Shown one piece after another: positions 51,897 through 63,533 of a stretch of DNA of 64,000 nucleotides. Under the pieces are notes generated by a model, which was not told the DNA's origin, did no database searches, and was given only the letters and a program-made list of their open reading frames with translations. The stretch's first letter is position 1; the number at the start of each line of letters is the position of its first letter. This DNA comes from Colius striatus (taxonomy: Eukaryota; Chordata; Aves; Coliiformes; Coliidae): the NCBI RefSeq assembly GCF_028858725.1, contig NC_084774.1, positions 9,088,001-9,152,000 on the forward strand. The letters run 5' to 3'. Both the position numbers and the translations under genes were made by a program.

Positions 51897-52820
51897 CCTC
51901 ACGTGTGCCTCCCTCCCTGCCGGAGCTCCCATCATCCAGCACTCGGTGCTCAGCAGCCACTGCACTTCACAAAAGTGCTGCTGTTTCTAAAATTAAAATT
52001 CCCTCGTGAGGAATAAACATTTCAAGAGAAAAGAGGGAGGGAAAAAAAACCCTGAACCAAGCAAACAAAGCCACCTGAAATAGAACTCGAATGAATGGCA
52101 AGAACCCCCACAACCTCCTCCAGGTCAGGAGCCACCTGAAAAACAAGAGCTCTGCTGCCTTGTGGGGGTGTCGCTGAAAGGGGACCCGGGGATTTGGGGG
52201 TGGGGGCAGCTGGGGGCTCCCCCTCCACCGCTAAATTAACCCCTTGCAAAGCGGCCATCAGAGGCACAGGAGAGGGGAGCATCTGCCTCCCTCCTGCTTT
52301 GTGTGCCAGGCATTGTCTGAATCCTTTTCTTCCCTGAATCATTGAGACCCGATGCAATTTCCAGGGCTCCACCTGAGCCTCCTTTTCCCTCTCTCCCCCC
52401 GAAGCCTGAGCCTGTCCCTGCCTGGAGCCCTCGCTCCAGCTTTTACCCCCGTAGCCTCAGACCATTTTTCTTCCTTTCAGTCCATGTGGTCATTGAATTG
52501 TAGGGAAGACGCCGAATCCAGCAAGTGCCTCCTGTACTCGTGTTTTATTTGGGAAGTTCCACTCAGAAAATTAAAGTAAATAAGTGTTTCTTTCCCTCGT
52601 GCCCTCAGCAGTTACTGACACATTCAGCCAGAAGGGCCCCGCGCTGCCTGGGGATTCATTATCGGCACTTTTAGGGACGTCACTGTCTTCCTCTCGTCAG
52701 GAGCGTGAGGAGAGACGCGCTAACGATGCTTTCGGGGGTGCCGAATTCACCCCTGGGCTGTGCTGGCTGCCTTGCAGAGGCACAGATCCGGCAGCCACGC
52801 AGCTGCTGGGAGTCAAAGGG

Positions 52821-52836
52821 GCTCCTAATTAGGAGC
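52821..52836. promoter_or_regulatory. Perfect 16-bp palindrome with TAATTA core
   Basis: GCTCCTAATTAGGAGC reads the same on both strands and contains the homeodomain core TAATTA. It lies about 1.65 kb upstream of the CRH2 TATA box. A regulatory role is inference. Confidence 0.4.
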
Positions 52837-54339
52837 TTTTAGCACTCTTGTCTCGTGAACAACAAGTCACACGCGGCAGCCGGGGCTCGGCCGACTGCGG
52901 CAGCGGCGGCGCTGAAGTGTGGCCGAACTTCCAGCAGCTTCTCCTAAGGAACAGGAGGAATCTGGCAGCCACTTTCCTCCCTTTGCTCCTTGGGAGCTGG
53001 CACCCACCCTGGTCCTTCACAAAGAGCCATGCCGGGGTTGACAAAGCTCCTCTGCCTTCCCGCTGTGTGGGGTGGAGGGAGGGGCTGTGGTGCCCATCCC
53101 GCTCTGGAGATGGCATCTCCTGGGCTGACGAACCTGAGATTGACCCTCATGTTTCACCATTCTCAGGTTAGACAGTCCTGGAGATGCCCCTCGCTCGGGC
53201 AGCCACTGCCCCCCGCGCCCTGTGTCTTGTGCCTCGCGCCACGTGCTCACCCAGAACAACCTTTGAGGGATTTGGAAGAGAGAGAGAGGAGCAGCAGCCC
53301 CTTGGCTCTGCCTTCCCATGGCAGCACTCCAGCTCCTCTCCATCCCTGCTCAACCCCTTCCCAAGGAGATGGTGGTGGGAGGCTCTTTTCCCCTGGGGCC
53401 GCTGTGATACACGGGACTGAGGCTGTTGCAGCGAGAGCCTCTGTCTGTGCTGGGCTGGCAGCTCACCCTCTGTGCTTTCCTCCCTTTTTATTTCGTTCTC
53501 ACTAATGCATGGTGCCACAGGGGCTCATGGCAGCACCTGGTACCATTGCTGGGGCTCAGCATCCCAAAGTGGGTGCTGAGAGGGGCTGGGGGAAGGCTGT
53601 GTCCCCAGGCTGGGGATGCTGCCATGAGCCAGCTCAGTGGCCGGGTCTGTGGGTTTGCCAGCCAGTGGTGGAGACTTTTGTCATTGTTAGCAGGTGACAC
53701 TGAACTCTGTTTTAACAGTGGGGTTGCTTAAGGGACCTACTTGATCCTCCTAACACCCCCAGTCGCCTGGCCCTGCAGCCTCTCACATGGGCTCTGACTC
53801 ACTCGGTTGAAATTCCTGCTCAAGCCAAGCTGCTGCAGCACTCAGACATCTTCCAACCCAATCCAGACCAGGCAAAGGGCTTTGCTGCTGTTGGGAACTG
53901 GTTGTGGCCCTGCAAAGTGTGGGCATGAGGAAGGTTGAGGCCATGTGCAGCCACCAAGGCAGGAGGTGCCCAGGGTGTGAGCTGCCTTGGGCCAGGACCC
54001 AGAGAGTGGTCAGTGAGAACCATCTCCAGTGGAGCCATAAGCGTGGGCTTGGAAAGGCTGGGAAGAAGTAGGATGGTTGTGGCCACAGGCTTTGCCCTCC
54101 CTGTGCTCCCAAACTGCTCAGTCCTGGGTTGGTGCTGCACTTCAACACGTGTCATGATTTGGCAGCAGTCTTGGAGAGGCAGCCCGCAGAGCCCCTGGCT
54201 GCAGGGGTCTGTGTCTGGCTGTGAGGGGCAGAGCCCCAGGCTCCACGAGCTCAGAGGGGCCAAGATCACCCAGTGCCTCTGTGACAGGGGGACACTGGGG
54301 CTTGGGGCTGCATTTCTCTGTGTTAGGCTCATTGGGTGC

Positions 54340-54644
54340 TGCAGCGTGGCCAGAGCTGGGCAGCGGAGCTGGGGAAGGGGCTGGAGCAGAAGGGTGCTGG
54401 GGAGGGGCTGAGGGAATGGGGGTGCTCAGCCTGGAGGAGCCTGAGAGCTTTTCCCCTGAGAGGGGTGTCAGCCCCTGTGCCAGGCTGCCCAGGGAGCTGG
54501 GGGAGTGCCCAGCCCTGGAGGGATCCCAAAGCCGTGGGGCTGAGGTGCTGAGGGCTGTGGGTCAGTGCTGGGCTGGGCAGGGTGAGGGCAGGGGGTGCAC
54601 TCCAGGAGCTTCAAAGGCTTTTCCAACCAAAATGGTTGTGTGAT
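54340..54644 (+). mobile_element. CR1 LINE 3' fragment
   Basis: Contains CR1 3' phrases such as CTGCCCAGGGAGCTGGGGGA, GGAGGGATCCCAAAGCCGTG, GAGGTGCTGAGGGCTGTGGG, TGGGCTGGGCAGGGTGAGGG and a terminal CTTTTCCAACCAAAATGGTT. About 300 bp; its tail is closely related to the copy at 62725. Confidence 0.85.
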
Positions 54645-55649
54645 GCCTCCCCAGGCCAGGAGGGTGCCAAAGCAAACCAAGAAGGCTGGGCTCAGGGGGA
54701 ACCTGTGCTTGGCACAAGTTAACTCTGCCTTCCCTGTTTTTGATGGCTGCCCATTCCTGGAAACACCACTGATGGTGAGTCTGCCTGCAGCCCAGGAAAT
54801 CCTCTAGCACATCATCATCTTCACACTGTTTCCATGCCTGCTGCAGCTCCCTCGCTGTGACTCCACAGCAGATCCCTCTCCTCACCCCCACTCAGGAGCC
54901 AGGGACTGAGGGGACTGCCCTGCATTTGGGAATTCAGTAACCAAAACCTGCTGCCTCTCTGCTGGGCTCCCAGGCTGGCTCCTAACGCCATGGGATGATG
55001 GAAATTGTTTCTGGAGGGAGAAGGGGGGGGGGTCTCTGTCAGCCTCATGGCAGTGATTTGCTATAAGGGTGGAGAAACAAGTGCTAAAAGCTCATCAGTG
55101 AAAACAAGGGAAGTGGCTGAAGGAAGCAAAAGGAAGGGGTTTTCCAACTTGGTGCCACCAAGCTCCATGCAAGAGGTGAGTGGGTCCAGAAATGCCCTCA
55201 GGAGAAGGCACAGAGGAACCTGGGTCCCATTTACCAGCCTCTTTCTGGATCTCTCATTTCTCTGGGCCCTAACACATCCCCATGGGTAGGGACTGAGCCA
55301 GATGCACCTCCAGGTGTCCCGAATTTCAACAGAGAGACTCTGGATGTGCCCAGGAGCAAAGCTAAGAAAAACCATTCCAGCAGAACCCAAGGGGATTGCA
55401 GAGCTCTCTCTATCAGATACCTCTACCACAAACCTGTGGTGGACTTTGGGGTTTTTTTAAAGCCTTGCAAAGATCAAAAACCAGAGGAAAAGCCAAAGAG
55501 AAGTCGCTTCTCTGAGCAAGGTTGAGCTTTAGCGAGCTGCGACAGAGCAATGAAGTAGCAGCAGATGCCTCCCCACCTCCCACTTTGCAAGAAGGAGCTG
55601 AATAGAAACACAGTCAGGACTTCTAAGAATAATTAGAAATCATTTCTGG

Positions 55650-55764
55650 AGAAGGGGGAAAGAGAAGGGGAAAGAGAAGGGGAAAGAGAAGGGGAAAGAG
55701 AAGGGGAAAGAGAAGGGGAAAGAGAAGGGGAAAGAGAAGGGGAAAGAGAAGGGGAAAGAGAAGG
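55650..55764. repeat. 12-bp polypurine minisatellite (GAAGGGGAAAGA)n
   Basis: About nine to ten nearly identical 12-mers, all purine on the plus strand. On the minus strand it reads as repeated Leu-Phe-Pro frames, which are artefacts. Confidence 0.96.
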
Positions 55765-58700
55765 TGCAGGGCAGCGCCTGCCTTACCTGAGCTCCCGCAG
55801 GGGTCTGGGTGCAGTGAGGCAGCGGTGGCTGCCTGGCCCTGGCCCCCCTCACCTGCTCTCCTCCACCCTGCCACCCCAGCAGGGCTTTTATGGCCTTTCT
55901 TGTCACTGGTTGCATGGCTCCAGGCTGCAGCGACCTGCCACGCTTTCTGCTGGCTTCCTGTTTGCTCATCGCGAGCGGCTGTGGTAAAATTTCCATTACA
56001 CGCTGGACAGACGGGGTGGCAGAGAAAAGGAAAGCAAGAAAAAAACCCCAAACCCCCAACAAACCCCAGCTCTTGAGTTTTAGTGGTTGTCTCCACTCAT
56101 TTGAAAATGAGACAGGTCCCAGCAGGGAGGCAGAGGGAGGTGAGGAGGAATGGCTGCGGGAGCTGCGGAGCGTCAGGTGCCAGGTCCAGCCTGGGTGTGG
56201 AGCTGCTCTGGGTCCTCCCTCCCCAGTCCTGAGGGGACAGTAAGGTCCTGTTCCTCAGTTTAACAAGCAGCAGAGCCCCATTCCCTGCTCAACAAAAAAG
56301 GTGTGTTTCCTAAATGCTGCTTCTCTGAGTAGAGCCAGAGCACAAGGTAAAGCTCCATCCTGCCCTGACTGAGGGCTGCACGTGTCCGTGTCCCCCTCCA
56401 CCTTAAAGCCACTCCAGCTCGAGCAGATCCTCCCATGAAGCCAAACCCTGAGTGAAGAGCAGCTCCTGTGTCTCACAGCTCTACAAGAGCAGATCTGGAG
56501 GAGACTGATTAGTTTTGATCCTCTGTCGATCCCAGAAGAGCTGTTTTGGCTGTAAAATAGGAGAAAACACAATAAAGGTGAAAAACCACCTGTCATGAGG
56601 ATACAGATTCTGCCAGAGGATCCAGGCACACCTGCAGCAGCCTCCCTTGGTCTAGAGAGGCTGCAGAGCGGCACATGCACAGGACCCATGGCCACGAGGC
56701 AAACTGCTCCTCGCCACCTCCCCCAAGGGCCATTTTCAGCAGGTCCTGCAGAGGCTCCTGGGCTGCTCCAGCTCCAGTTTCAACCTCAGCCCCACCATTG
56801 CCCTGGATTGGCCCCATGTCATCCTTCTCCATGCTGGGTCTTGCTTTGGAGGGTCTAAAACACCCCATTGTGCTGCTTTCCAAGCTGAGATGCGGCTGCA
56901 TGGGTAGTAAGGACAGGGGCTGGTGGCTCAAGGACCACTGTCCCTTTTCCAGAAGGCTGCAGCCCAGCTCTGCCCCAGCTCCCTGTGTAAACACATTATC
57001 CCAGGCAAAGCTGCAGCACCAGGAGGTCACTGTGCCCTTGGTGTGCAGATCTGTGGTGGGAACGACCTGCAACAGCTCCTGGGCTGCAGCAAGCAGCGTG
57101 TGCATCCCTCTGTGCCAGCAAAGGCAGTGCTGGGCACAGCCAACACCGTGGTGCCAGCACCGGTGCTCAGTGCTGCCCATCTGAAAGGTCTATTCAGCCA
57201 TCAGAGTCACATCCTCCACACAGGGCTCAGAGGGCAGGTCCTGGTGTCAGAGAGGCTCTGGGTCTTGCTGTAGTGAGTGGGGAATCTGCACCTCACCCCA
57301 GCCCAGGCTCGCTGGCAGTCCCCAGGGAGATGCCTGCAGGGAGGCTGTGAGCCCATCTCCAGCCCTGCCTATTCTCCTTTCAGGGCTTCTCTTTTCCTCC
57401 CCATCTGTGTCAGGTGAGGGATTTATCCCAGCCCAGGCTGCTCAGAGACTAAGTGGTGCCTGTAACGAGCTCGTTAGCAGAAGCTGTGCAGCTCAAACCC
57501 CCCTTTTCTCTATCACAGCTACTGTTGGTGTGAGAAAGGAAAGGAGGGGGCACTGCCTGGTCTTTGCTTTTTCTTTCAGTTCATTAACACAGAGGGGCAA
57601 CACTCAGGATGTAGGATTCCTTCCCCTGCACTGACCAAGTGTTTGAACACCTGAGTGTTCCCTGGATCATGGCTCTCTCCCTCCGAGGGACCCCAGCTCG
57701 GATGCACCCAGCAGACCCCGGCACTGCAGAGACCTGTGCCCTTGGCATGAGCTAACCTGCTTCAGCCCTTCGACCCCAAGCCTGCAGCCTGCACCCACGG
57801 GTGCTCCACGCTGCACCAACCCCTCCCCAGCACAGCAAAACCAACCATGGCCAGTCAGTGATGTGTCTGTCCCAACAGCTCTCACTCTTGCACTTGGTGT
57901 GCAAGAACCCTGCTGCTGCTGCTTTTGCACCTGAGGCTCTGCAAGTTGTCAGCAATACAGAAACATTATTTCCTATGAATTTATTAACACAACTGTAGCA
58001 GCAAGGAAGAGAGAGGAAACAGCACAGTTTTGCAAATGTATTTGCCGAGCCCTGGGAAATAAAACAGTGTCTGAAAACCTCCTGGAGCCCTCCCGGAGCC
58101 CTGGCTGCTGCCGCTGGGGGTTGTAGCGAGTTTCAGGCACGTTGTAATCTCCCTGGCTAATGAATGGTACAAAACACCGGGGATACAGCTCAGAGAGGCA
58201 AGGCAGATGAGCTGGGCCGGCTGCTAAAAGCCTCCAAATGCATGTGCACAGAGGTCTGGCCACTGTTAACCAAGCTCTGCACCCCCCAACCCTCTGCCAC
58301 TGACCTCCCCAGCAAATGCCACACTGAGCAGCCCCATGCTGGTGGCTGGATCAAACCTTCTGTGGTGTCTTGGCCACGGCAGACACTGGGCACAGAGCTC
58401 TGCAGTCACCAGCTCCTGCCTTCCACCTCACACACGGCCAGTGAGAAGAGCAGAGCAGCTGCACAGCCCTGCTGGGAACATGGCTGAGCCATCCACGGGA
58501 CTTGCAACAAGGTCCTGAAACAGGGAGAAGTGTCCCCAAAATGCTGCACCATAACGTCCTGAATGCTGGAAGCTCAAGCCATGGACACTGTGGTGGACTC
58601 TGGGTTCCTCCTGAGCTTTGCATCATTTCATGGAGCTCTTGCTGCAGTTATTCACTGCAGGCCAACAGAGCCAAACGAAGTGTGTAGCTGTTGAGGGCCT

Positions 58701-59839
58701 ATAAGGTGGTTTAAATGCCTCTGATTTTTTAAGTGCCTCTGTGGTGAGAGAGCTTGACCAAGGATCTCACAGAGATGGTGTGAGTGCAGCTGGAGGTGAT
58801 GGGCAAAACGTTTCCAGCAGCAGCAGGTGACCAGGTTTGTGCTTCAAACACTCCCCATACAACAGCCTAAACATACCCCACTTCTCATTGCTGGCTTGAT
58901 ACCAGCTTCTGAAAAGCCACCTGTCAGCAGAGCTTTTAATGCCAACCCCGCCAGAGGTGGCTTGCAACAGATTTCCTCATTTATGGTGAGCTTTATGTAC
59001 TGATATGAGCTTTTTGGGGGTTTTTCATTGGCCAAGATTGTACTTGCAGAGTTGTGGGCTGGAGCTGCCAGGCCTGCAGAGCCACATCAGCACTGCAACG
59101 AATCGCCAAGTCCTCGGGTGAGCAGTGGGACCAGCACCCAAGTTTCAGCCCACAAGTTCTGCCTCTTTCTGTACAAATAAGAAACAAGAGGGTAGGAAGC
59201 TCAGGAGGAAAATGAGTCGTTTATTCTGACCTATTGATCATGGGGTTGCTTTCCAGCCTCACCAAGCCCAGTTGTCTCAGGCTGGTGGCAATGAGGTATT
59301 TCATCTGTTTCAAAGCAAACCAAACCCATCTGCTGCAGAAAGAGAAAACGCAACCTGAGAGTTCTCAGGTGCTCCTGCCTCGAAATGAGTCTGTTTTCTC
59401 TTTGATGGTCAAGCAGTTATTGTTCTCCTTTTTGGGGGTTGGTTGGTGTTTCTTTTTCTAACTGCTCGGGTCTATTTTTAGTGCTGAGGGGATGGTGTTC
59501 AAGAGCCTCTATTTCTGGTCAGCTCAGCTGTGGGTTGGGTCGCTCCAGCCACTGGGGAGGAAGTTGAGCAAAGTTTATCCTGGTGCTGGTCCTGGTCCTT
59601 ATGGTGAGGTGGGAGCTGCTTGTGGCAGGGGGCTGAAACTGAGCCAGTGGGCACAATGAGATAGCAACAAATCCAGTGTCTTTGGGAGATCTAACGGCTG
59701 CTTTAGTGGGAGAGCTGGAAGTGTGACACAGCCTGTGTGCAAAAAGGTGGGTTTTTTCCTCTCCCTCTCTCCATTATTGCCACATTCAGGCAGAGGCCCG
59801 TGGCTGCTCCAGAGGTGGCTGTCCTGCAACATGCCCTGC

Positions 59840-59878
59840 AAGATATTTGGGTTGGAAAAGACCTTTAAAATCACATCC
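59840..59878 (-). mobile_element. Short CR1 3' relic
   Basis: Plus-strand GATATTTGGGTTGGAAAAGA then CCTTTAAAATCACATCC resembles the complement of a CR1 3' end. Confidence 0.5.
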
Positions 59879-60047
59879 TTGTGTGCTGCTCGGCCGTGGC
59901 TGGGCAACAGAGACAGCAAGCTGGAGCCACAGCAGCGTGTCGCCTTTCCCAAGAGTGTGTGGGGAGAGCTGAGCTCAGCCATGGCAGCCGGACACCCCTC
60001 ACAGCCCGAGGAACACCCGTCGTGCTCTTGTGTGTGTGCTCTTGTGC

Positions 60048-60079
60048 TCTTGTGTGTGTGTTTTTCCACACACACAAGA
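60048..60079. repeat. Inverted repeat, 13-bp arms, 6-nt loop
   Basis: TCTTGTGTGTGTG (60048-60060) and CACACACACAAGA (60067-60079) are exact complements around TTTTTC. The left arm is also repeated directly just upstream. Confidence 0.9.
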
Positions 60080-60244
60080 ATGGCGGGAACCCCCCTCAGG
60101 GCGTTTCGGGCTGCAGCAGCGGTAGGGGCAGCACTGGTCGTCCTCCCATGATGCAGCCTTGTGGCCAGGGCTGCCTGAGAAAGCCTTAGATCAGTATCTT
60201 GGCCAAAAAAGGAGAGTGTTTTCATGTGCTCTGGGCCTTGCCGC

Positions 60245-60660
60245 TGCAGCCTGCGAGGGGCCGGCATGGCCGGTGCCGGGGAGCGCGCGTGCCGGGGCAG
60301 AGAGAAGCGGAGGCGGGAGGGAAGCCGCCCGCCTCCCACACACTGTTTCCGACGTGGCGTGTTTGCAGCTCGTCACTAACAGAAGACATTGAACCTCACA
60401 GAGGTGGAAATGGTGGGGTGGGGGAGAGGGGCCCGATGGATCCTCCAGACCAAGGCCGTGGCTGGCTGAGGGGATCCAAGATGGCGCCGCGGCCCAGGGA
60501 CAAGGGCGATGGCGGCGGGACGGTGCTGAGGCCTCTCGCCGCGGCATTCAACGCTACGGTCGCCATCATCACCTCAGGCGGGGCACGGACAGGAGGGGAG
60601 GGGAAGGTGCCGTGGTTTCAAGTGCTGGGAGCAGCCCACTCTGGGGGAAGCAGTGGTGAG
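60245..60660. promoter_or_regulatory. Orphan GC/CpG-rich island with YY1-like motif
   Basis: CpG-rich DNA inside the CRH2-UCKL1 spacer, with AAGATGGCGCC at 60478-60488 (YY1-like, also a Kozak-type start). From ATG 60481 a 66-codon plus-strand frame (MAPRPRDKGDGGGTVL...) runs to 60681. A possible donor gtgagg lies at 60656. No known protein is recognised. It could be a promoter of a non-coding RNA. Confidence 0.4.
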
Positions 60661-62724
60661 GGCACGGGGCTGAGCTGCTGAGGCACTGCGAACCCCGGGC
60701 TTGCTGCCACGAGGTGTGCATCTGCTGAGGGAAAAGGCAGATGTTCTGAGGACAATTAAGGTTGGATGGGGTTAAAAGCAAGAGTTGCCCCAGCTGCCAG
60801 GGTCACTGGGACCTTCCTCCACCTGAGGTGCTCCCAGTGTGGAGGAAAGCCCTGCAGACCTTAGGGCTGTGTGGTTGCTGTGGCCATGGGACAGGGTGTG
60901 AGTCACCTGGACCTTCATGTGGGGTGAGTGGAGGCCATGCAACACTCCCCTGTGCCACCACGGGTGTGCCAGCCACGGGTGCTGGAGACTGCCTGGGTGC
61001 GTGGGTGGCATTCAGCAGCCTGGAAGTGCTGCAAAACAAGTCGTGGCCGTATGAGGTTCTGGTGGTGCCTTCTCTTCCCCACACCCTTCACACCCCCATT
61101 TTTATCTTCCCTTCCCATAGCTGAGCGTGCTGTAGCTGCTGTCTGTGCTTCTGACAGGCTCACCAGGGCTGTGACATGGGTCGTGGGTGCAGGATACCCT
61201 CTGGTACTCTGTGTGAGTCACAGCCCCATGGCACCCCGTGCTTCTCCATCCACTTGCCTCCCTGCACCACCTCCTACATGTTTCCCATCGAGAGCTGTTA
61301 TCAGGGGCACAGAGAAGCTGCATCCTTCTCAAGGAGTTGCTGTTTGTGGATGAAGGATGTTGAGGGGGAAAAGGGTGCTTTCCCCCTCGAGGAAGTGTTG
61401 TGGGATCTTCACCTGGACCCTGAAGGCAAAGCCTACTCAAGACCCACACACATCCCACCAAGGAAGCCAACAGCGTGGCTCAAACAAGGTCTGCTGGAGC
61501 TTCTGCATCAAAGATCACGGCAATATTTGTTCAGGGAGTGGAGCATGGTGTAGAGAGATGGGGTTCCTCCAGCACTGAGCTCCTGCAGCCCAGAGGAAGG
61601 ACTCTGGGTGCAGACATTCCCCCATGGGCCTGGCCATGCCCTCGTCCCAGCGCTGCTCACCTGGTGCCCCAGCCGAAAAACCCTGCCTGTGCCTGTCCTG
61701 TGTTTGTGCTTATGAGCTCAGGAGAGCTTCCACCTACGCAAGGAGCTATTTTTAGCAGGCACTAATCAAGTGCCAGAGCTGGCTCTCAGCGTGCCTTTCA
61801 AGCCCAGGGCTCGTGCTTCTGCGCTCACAGGAACTCGGGCGGCTGCTTTCGTTTAGGTTTCAGTGAGCTTGTTCCACACGCAGCAGAGCAGGGGCGGTTA
61901 TTTCGGCTGATCACACCTGAGCCCACAAGGAGTTCTCACCAGGTGACTCTCCATTTTGGCAAGGGCCTGGCAGAATATCCCCCTCCCAGCTCTGCTGCCC
62001 TCGCTGCCTGCTTTGCCCAATCCCCAGGAGCCAGCTCTGAGCCTGCAATGGCCAGATGAGGGGTAGGTTTGCTTCTCTCAGCCCGTTTCCCTCCAGCACG
62101 AGGATGTTGCACTGGTGTTTTGAATCATGCAGGAAAGGAAAATGCTCTGTGTTGAGCCACAGGGGTCAGAGCCTGCTCTGACTGCATCCACCCCACGGGC
62201 TGGCTGGCTGGCTCCCCTTCCGCTGAGGTTACTCTGGCCTGCTCACAGCTTCCTGGAGACCGTTACGGGACCTGCCCCTCACCACCAACTGAGATTCACT
62301 GACAACAAGCAGCTCTTGGGCTCCTGAACTGAAACGGGGGCTTGGTGCTTCTTAAGCTAAAGCAGGACGTGATCTGAGCTGAACTTCAGCTTCTGTGAAG
62401 CCGTGAAGAGTTGACTCTCCTCAACCCTTCGCTTGGATCTAGGGCATGGTATTTCCTCCCCAGAGGAGGGAGCTGGGAATGGCAGTAGTGGGTTTTTAGG
62501 CATAAGACCTTGGTCTGAGAGGGTTACCCTACACGTTGCAGGGTGCTCTCTGTCCCATGCTCCCTCCCTGTCTCGGTAGCATCACAAAGAGCAAACGTGT
62601 TCCACAGGATGGGCTCTCCCTGGGCTGTAAGAGCTTCAGTGTTCAACAGCCTGGATTCATGGTCTGAAGCCAGCTGTAGGAGGTTGCCCAAAGCCAAATG
62701 ACAGGTCCACACCAACCCCAGGCA

Positions 62725-62868
62725 CCACACCAGGAGGGATCCCAAAGCTGTGGAGCTGAGGTGCTGAGGGCCATGGGTTAGTGCTGGGCTGGGCAGGGTG
62801 AGAGCAGGGGGTGCACTCCAGGAGCTCCAAGGGCTTTTCCAACCCAAATGATTCTGTGATTCTATGAA
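62725..62868 (+). mobile_element. CR1 LINE 3' end
   Basis: Ends with the CR1 terminal octamer style GATTCTGTGATTCTATGAA, preceded by GGCTTTTCCAACCCAAATG and GAGGTGCTGAGGGCCATGGG. About 145 bp. Confidence 0.9.
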
Positions 62869-63059
62869 GCAACAAGCAACCAGCACAAAGTCAGAGCCCT
62901 AAGAACCACTCCAGTGCTGCAGGCTCAGCCTCCTCCTCCTCAGCGGGGTCACAACCTCCCACCACCACTCGCAGCATCTCCCCTCCCGGGGCTGCAGTCC
63001 CAGAAGGCTGCAGATCCCCCTGGGCAGCCCTGGGAAGTGCCACAGAACAGCCTCCAGCC

Positions 63060-63456
63060 AAGAAAACCACAGAAAAAATTTATTCTTTTTTTCTTTATAA
63101 AATATCTGCAATAAGTTATATATAGGCAAATCTTTAAATTAAAATAAATTAACTCTGCTCTACGGTGGGACACAAAAGTCAACCTGGGATTTGTGTTTCT
63201 GTGAAAAAATATGCCCTAGATTTCCAAAGTAAGGTTCAAAAAAAATATCTATGCTTGGGGTGAGGAGGGAGGAGAAATCTGCCATGGAGAGAGGGGGTTA
63301 AGGTGCGGGGCTGAAGCTGCCTGTGCTCAGAGCATCCTCATCCCAGGGCCACCTCCACATCCAGCCAAGTGCTCAGAGCATCCTCATCCCAGGGCCACCT
63401 CCACATCCAGCTAAGTGCTCAGAGCATCCTCATCCCAGGGCCACCTCCACATCCAG
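63060..63456 (-). other. UCKL1: UCKL1 3' UTR
   Basis: From the stop codon to the presumed cleavage site. Its first part is made of the 46-bp tandem repeat described separately. Confidence 0.7.
63079..63084 (-). terminator. Polyadenylation signal for UCKL1 (minus strand)
   Basis: Plus-strand TTTATT is AATAAA on the minus strand, about 375 nt after the UCKL1 stop and followed by U/A-rich sequence. Confidence 0.7.
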
Positions 63457-63480
63457 CTAAGTGCTCAGAGCATCCTCATC
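63323..63480. repeat. 46-bp tandem repeat spanning the UCKL1 stop codon
   Basis: The unit begins GTGCTCAGAGCATCCTCATC and continues CCAGGGCCACCTCCACATCC and AGC(C/T)AA. Full copies start at 63323, 63369 and 63415. A partial 20-bp fourth copy at 63461 is coding sequence for the last UCKL1 residues. Confidence 0.96.
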
Positions 63481-63533
63481 GTCGCTCCAGTCGGGAGGAG
63501 CGTCCGTCCCGAAGTACCGATCGCCGAAGTTCC
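63457..63533 (-). CDS. UCKL1: UCKL1 last exon, coding part
   Basis: The acceptor is cccctcag on the minus strand. It encodes NFGDRYFGTDAPPDW, then an acidic tail SDDEDALST and stop TAG at 63459-63457. Confidence 0.92.

Larger units (their letters stand above)
51205..63055. other. Spacer between CRH2 and UCKL1 (about 12 kb)
   Basis: No recognised protein gene. It contains minisatellites (51812, 55650), CR1 fragments (54340, 59840, 62725), a palindrome (52821), an orphan GC-rich island (60245-60660) and scattered AATAAA motifs (52012, 56574). Much of the region is GC-rich, which opens many meaningless frames. Confidence 0.65.

Noticed and set aside
50320-51990. Plus-strand frames of 210-300 codons opposite CRH2
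   Set aside because: They are antisense shadows in GC-rich DNA; the minus-strand CRF prohormone explains the locus.
55623-56096. Frames with repeated Leu-Phe-Pro
   Set aside because: Created by the 12-bp polypurine minisatellite; not a signal or membrane protein.
56593-57184. Opposed frames of 170-195 codons near 57 kb
   Set aside because: Overlapping on both strands with low-information composition, no splice structure and no family resemblance.
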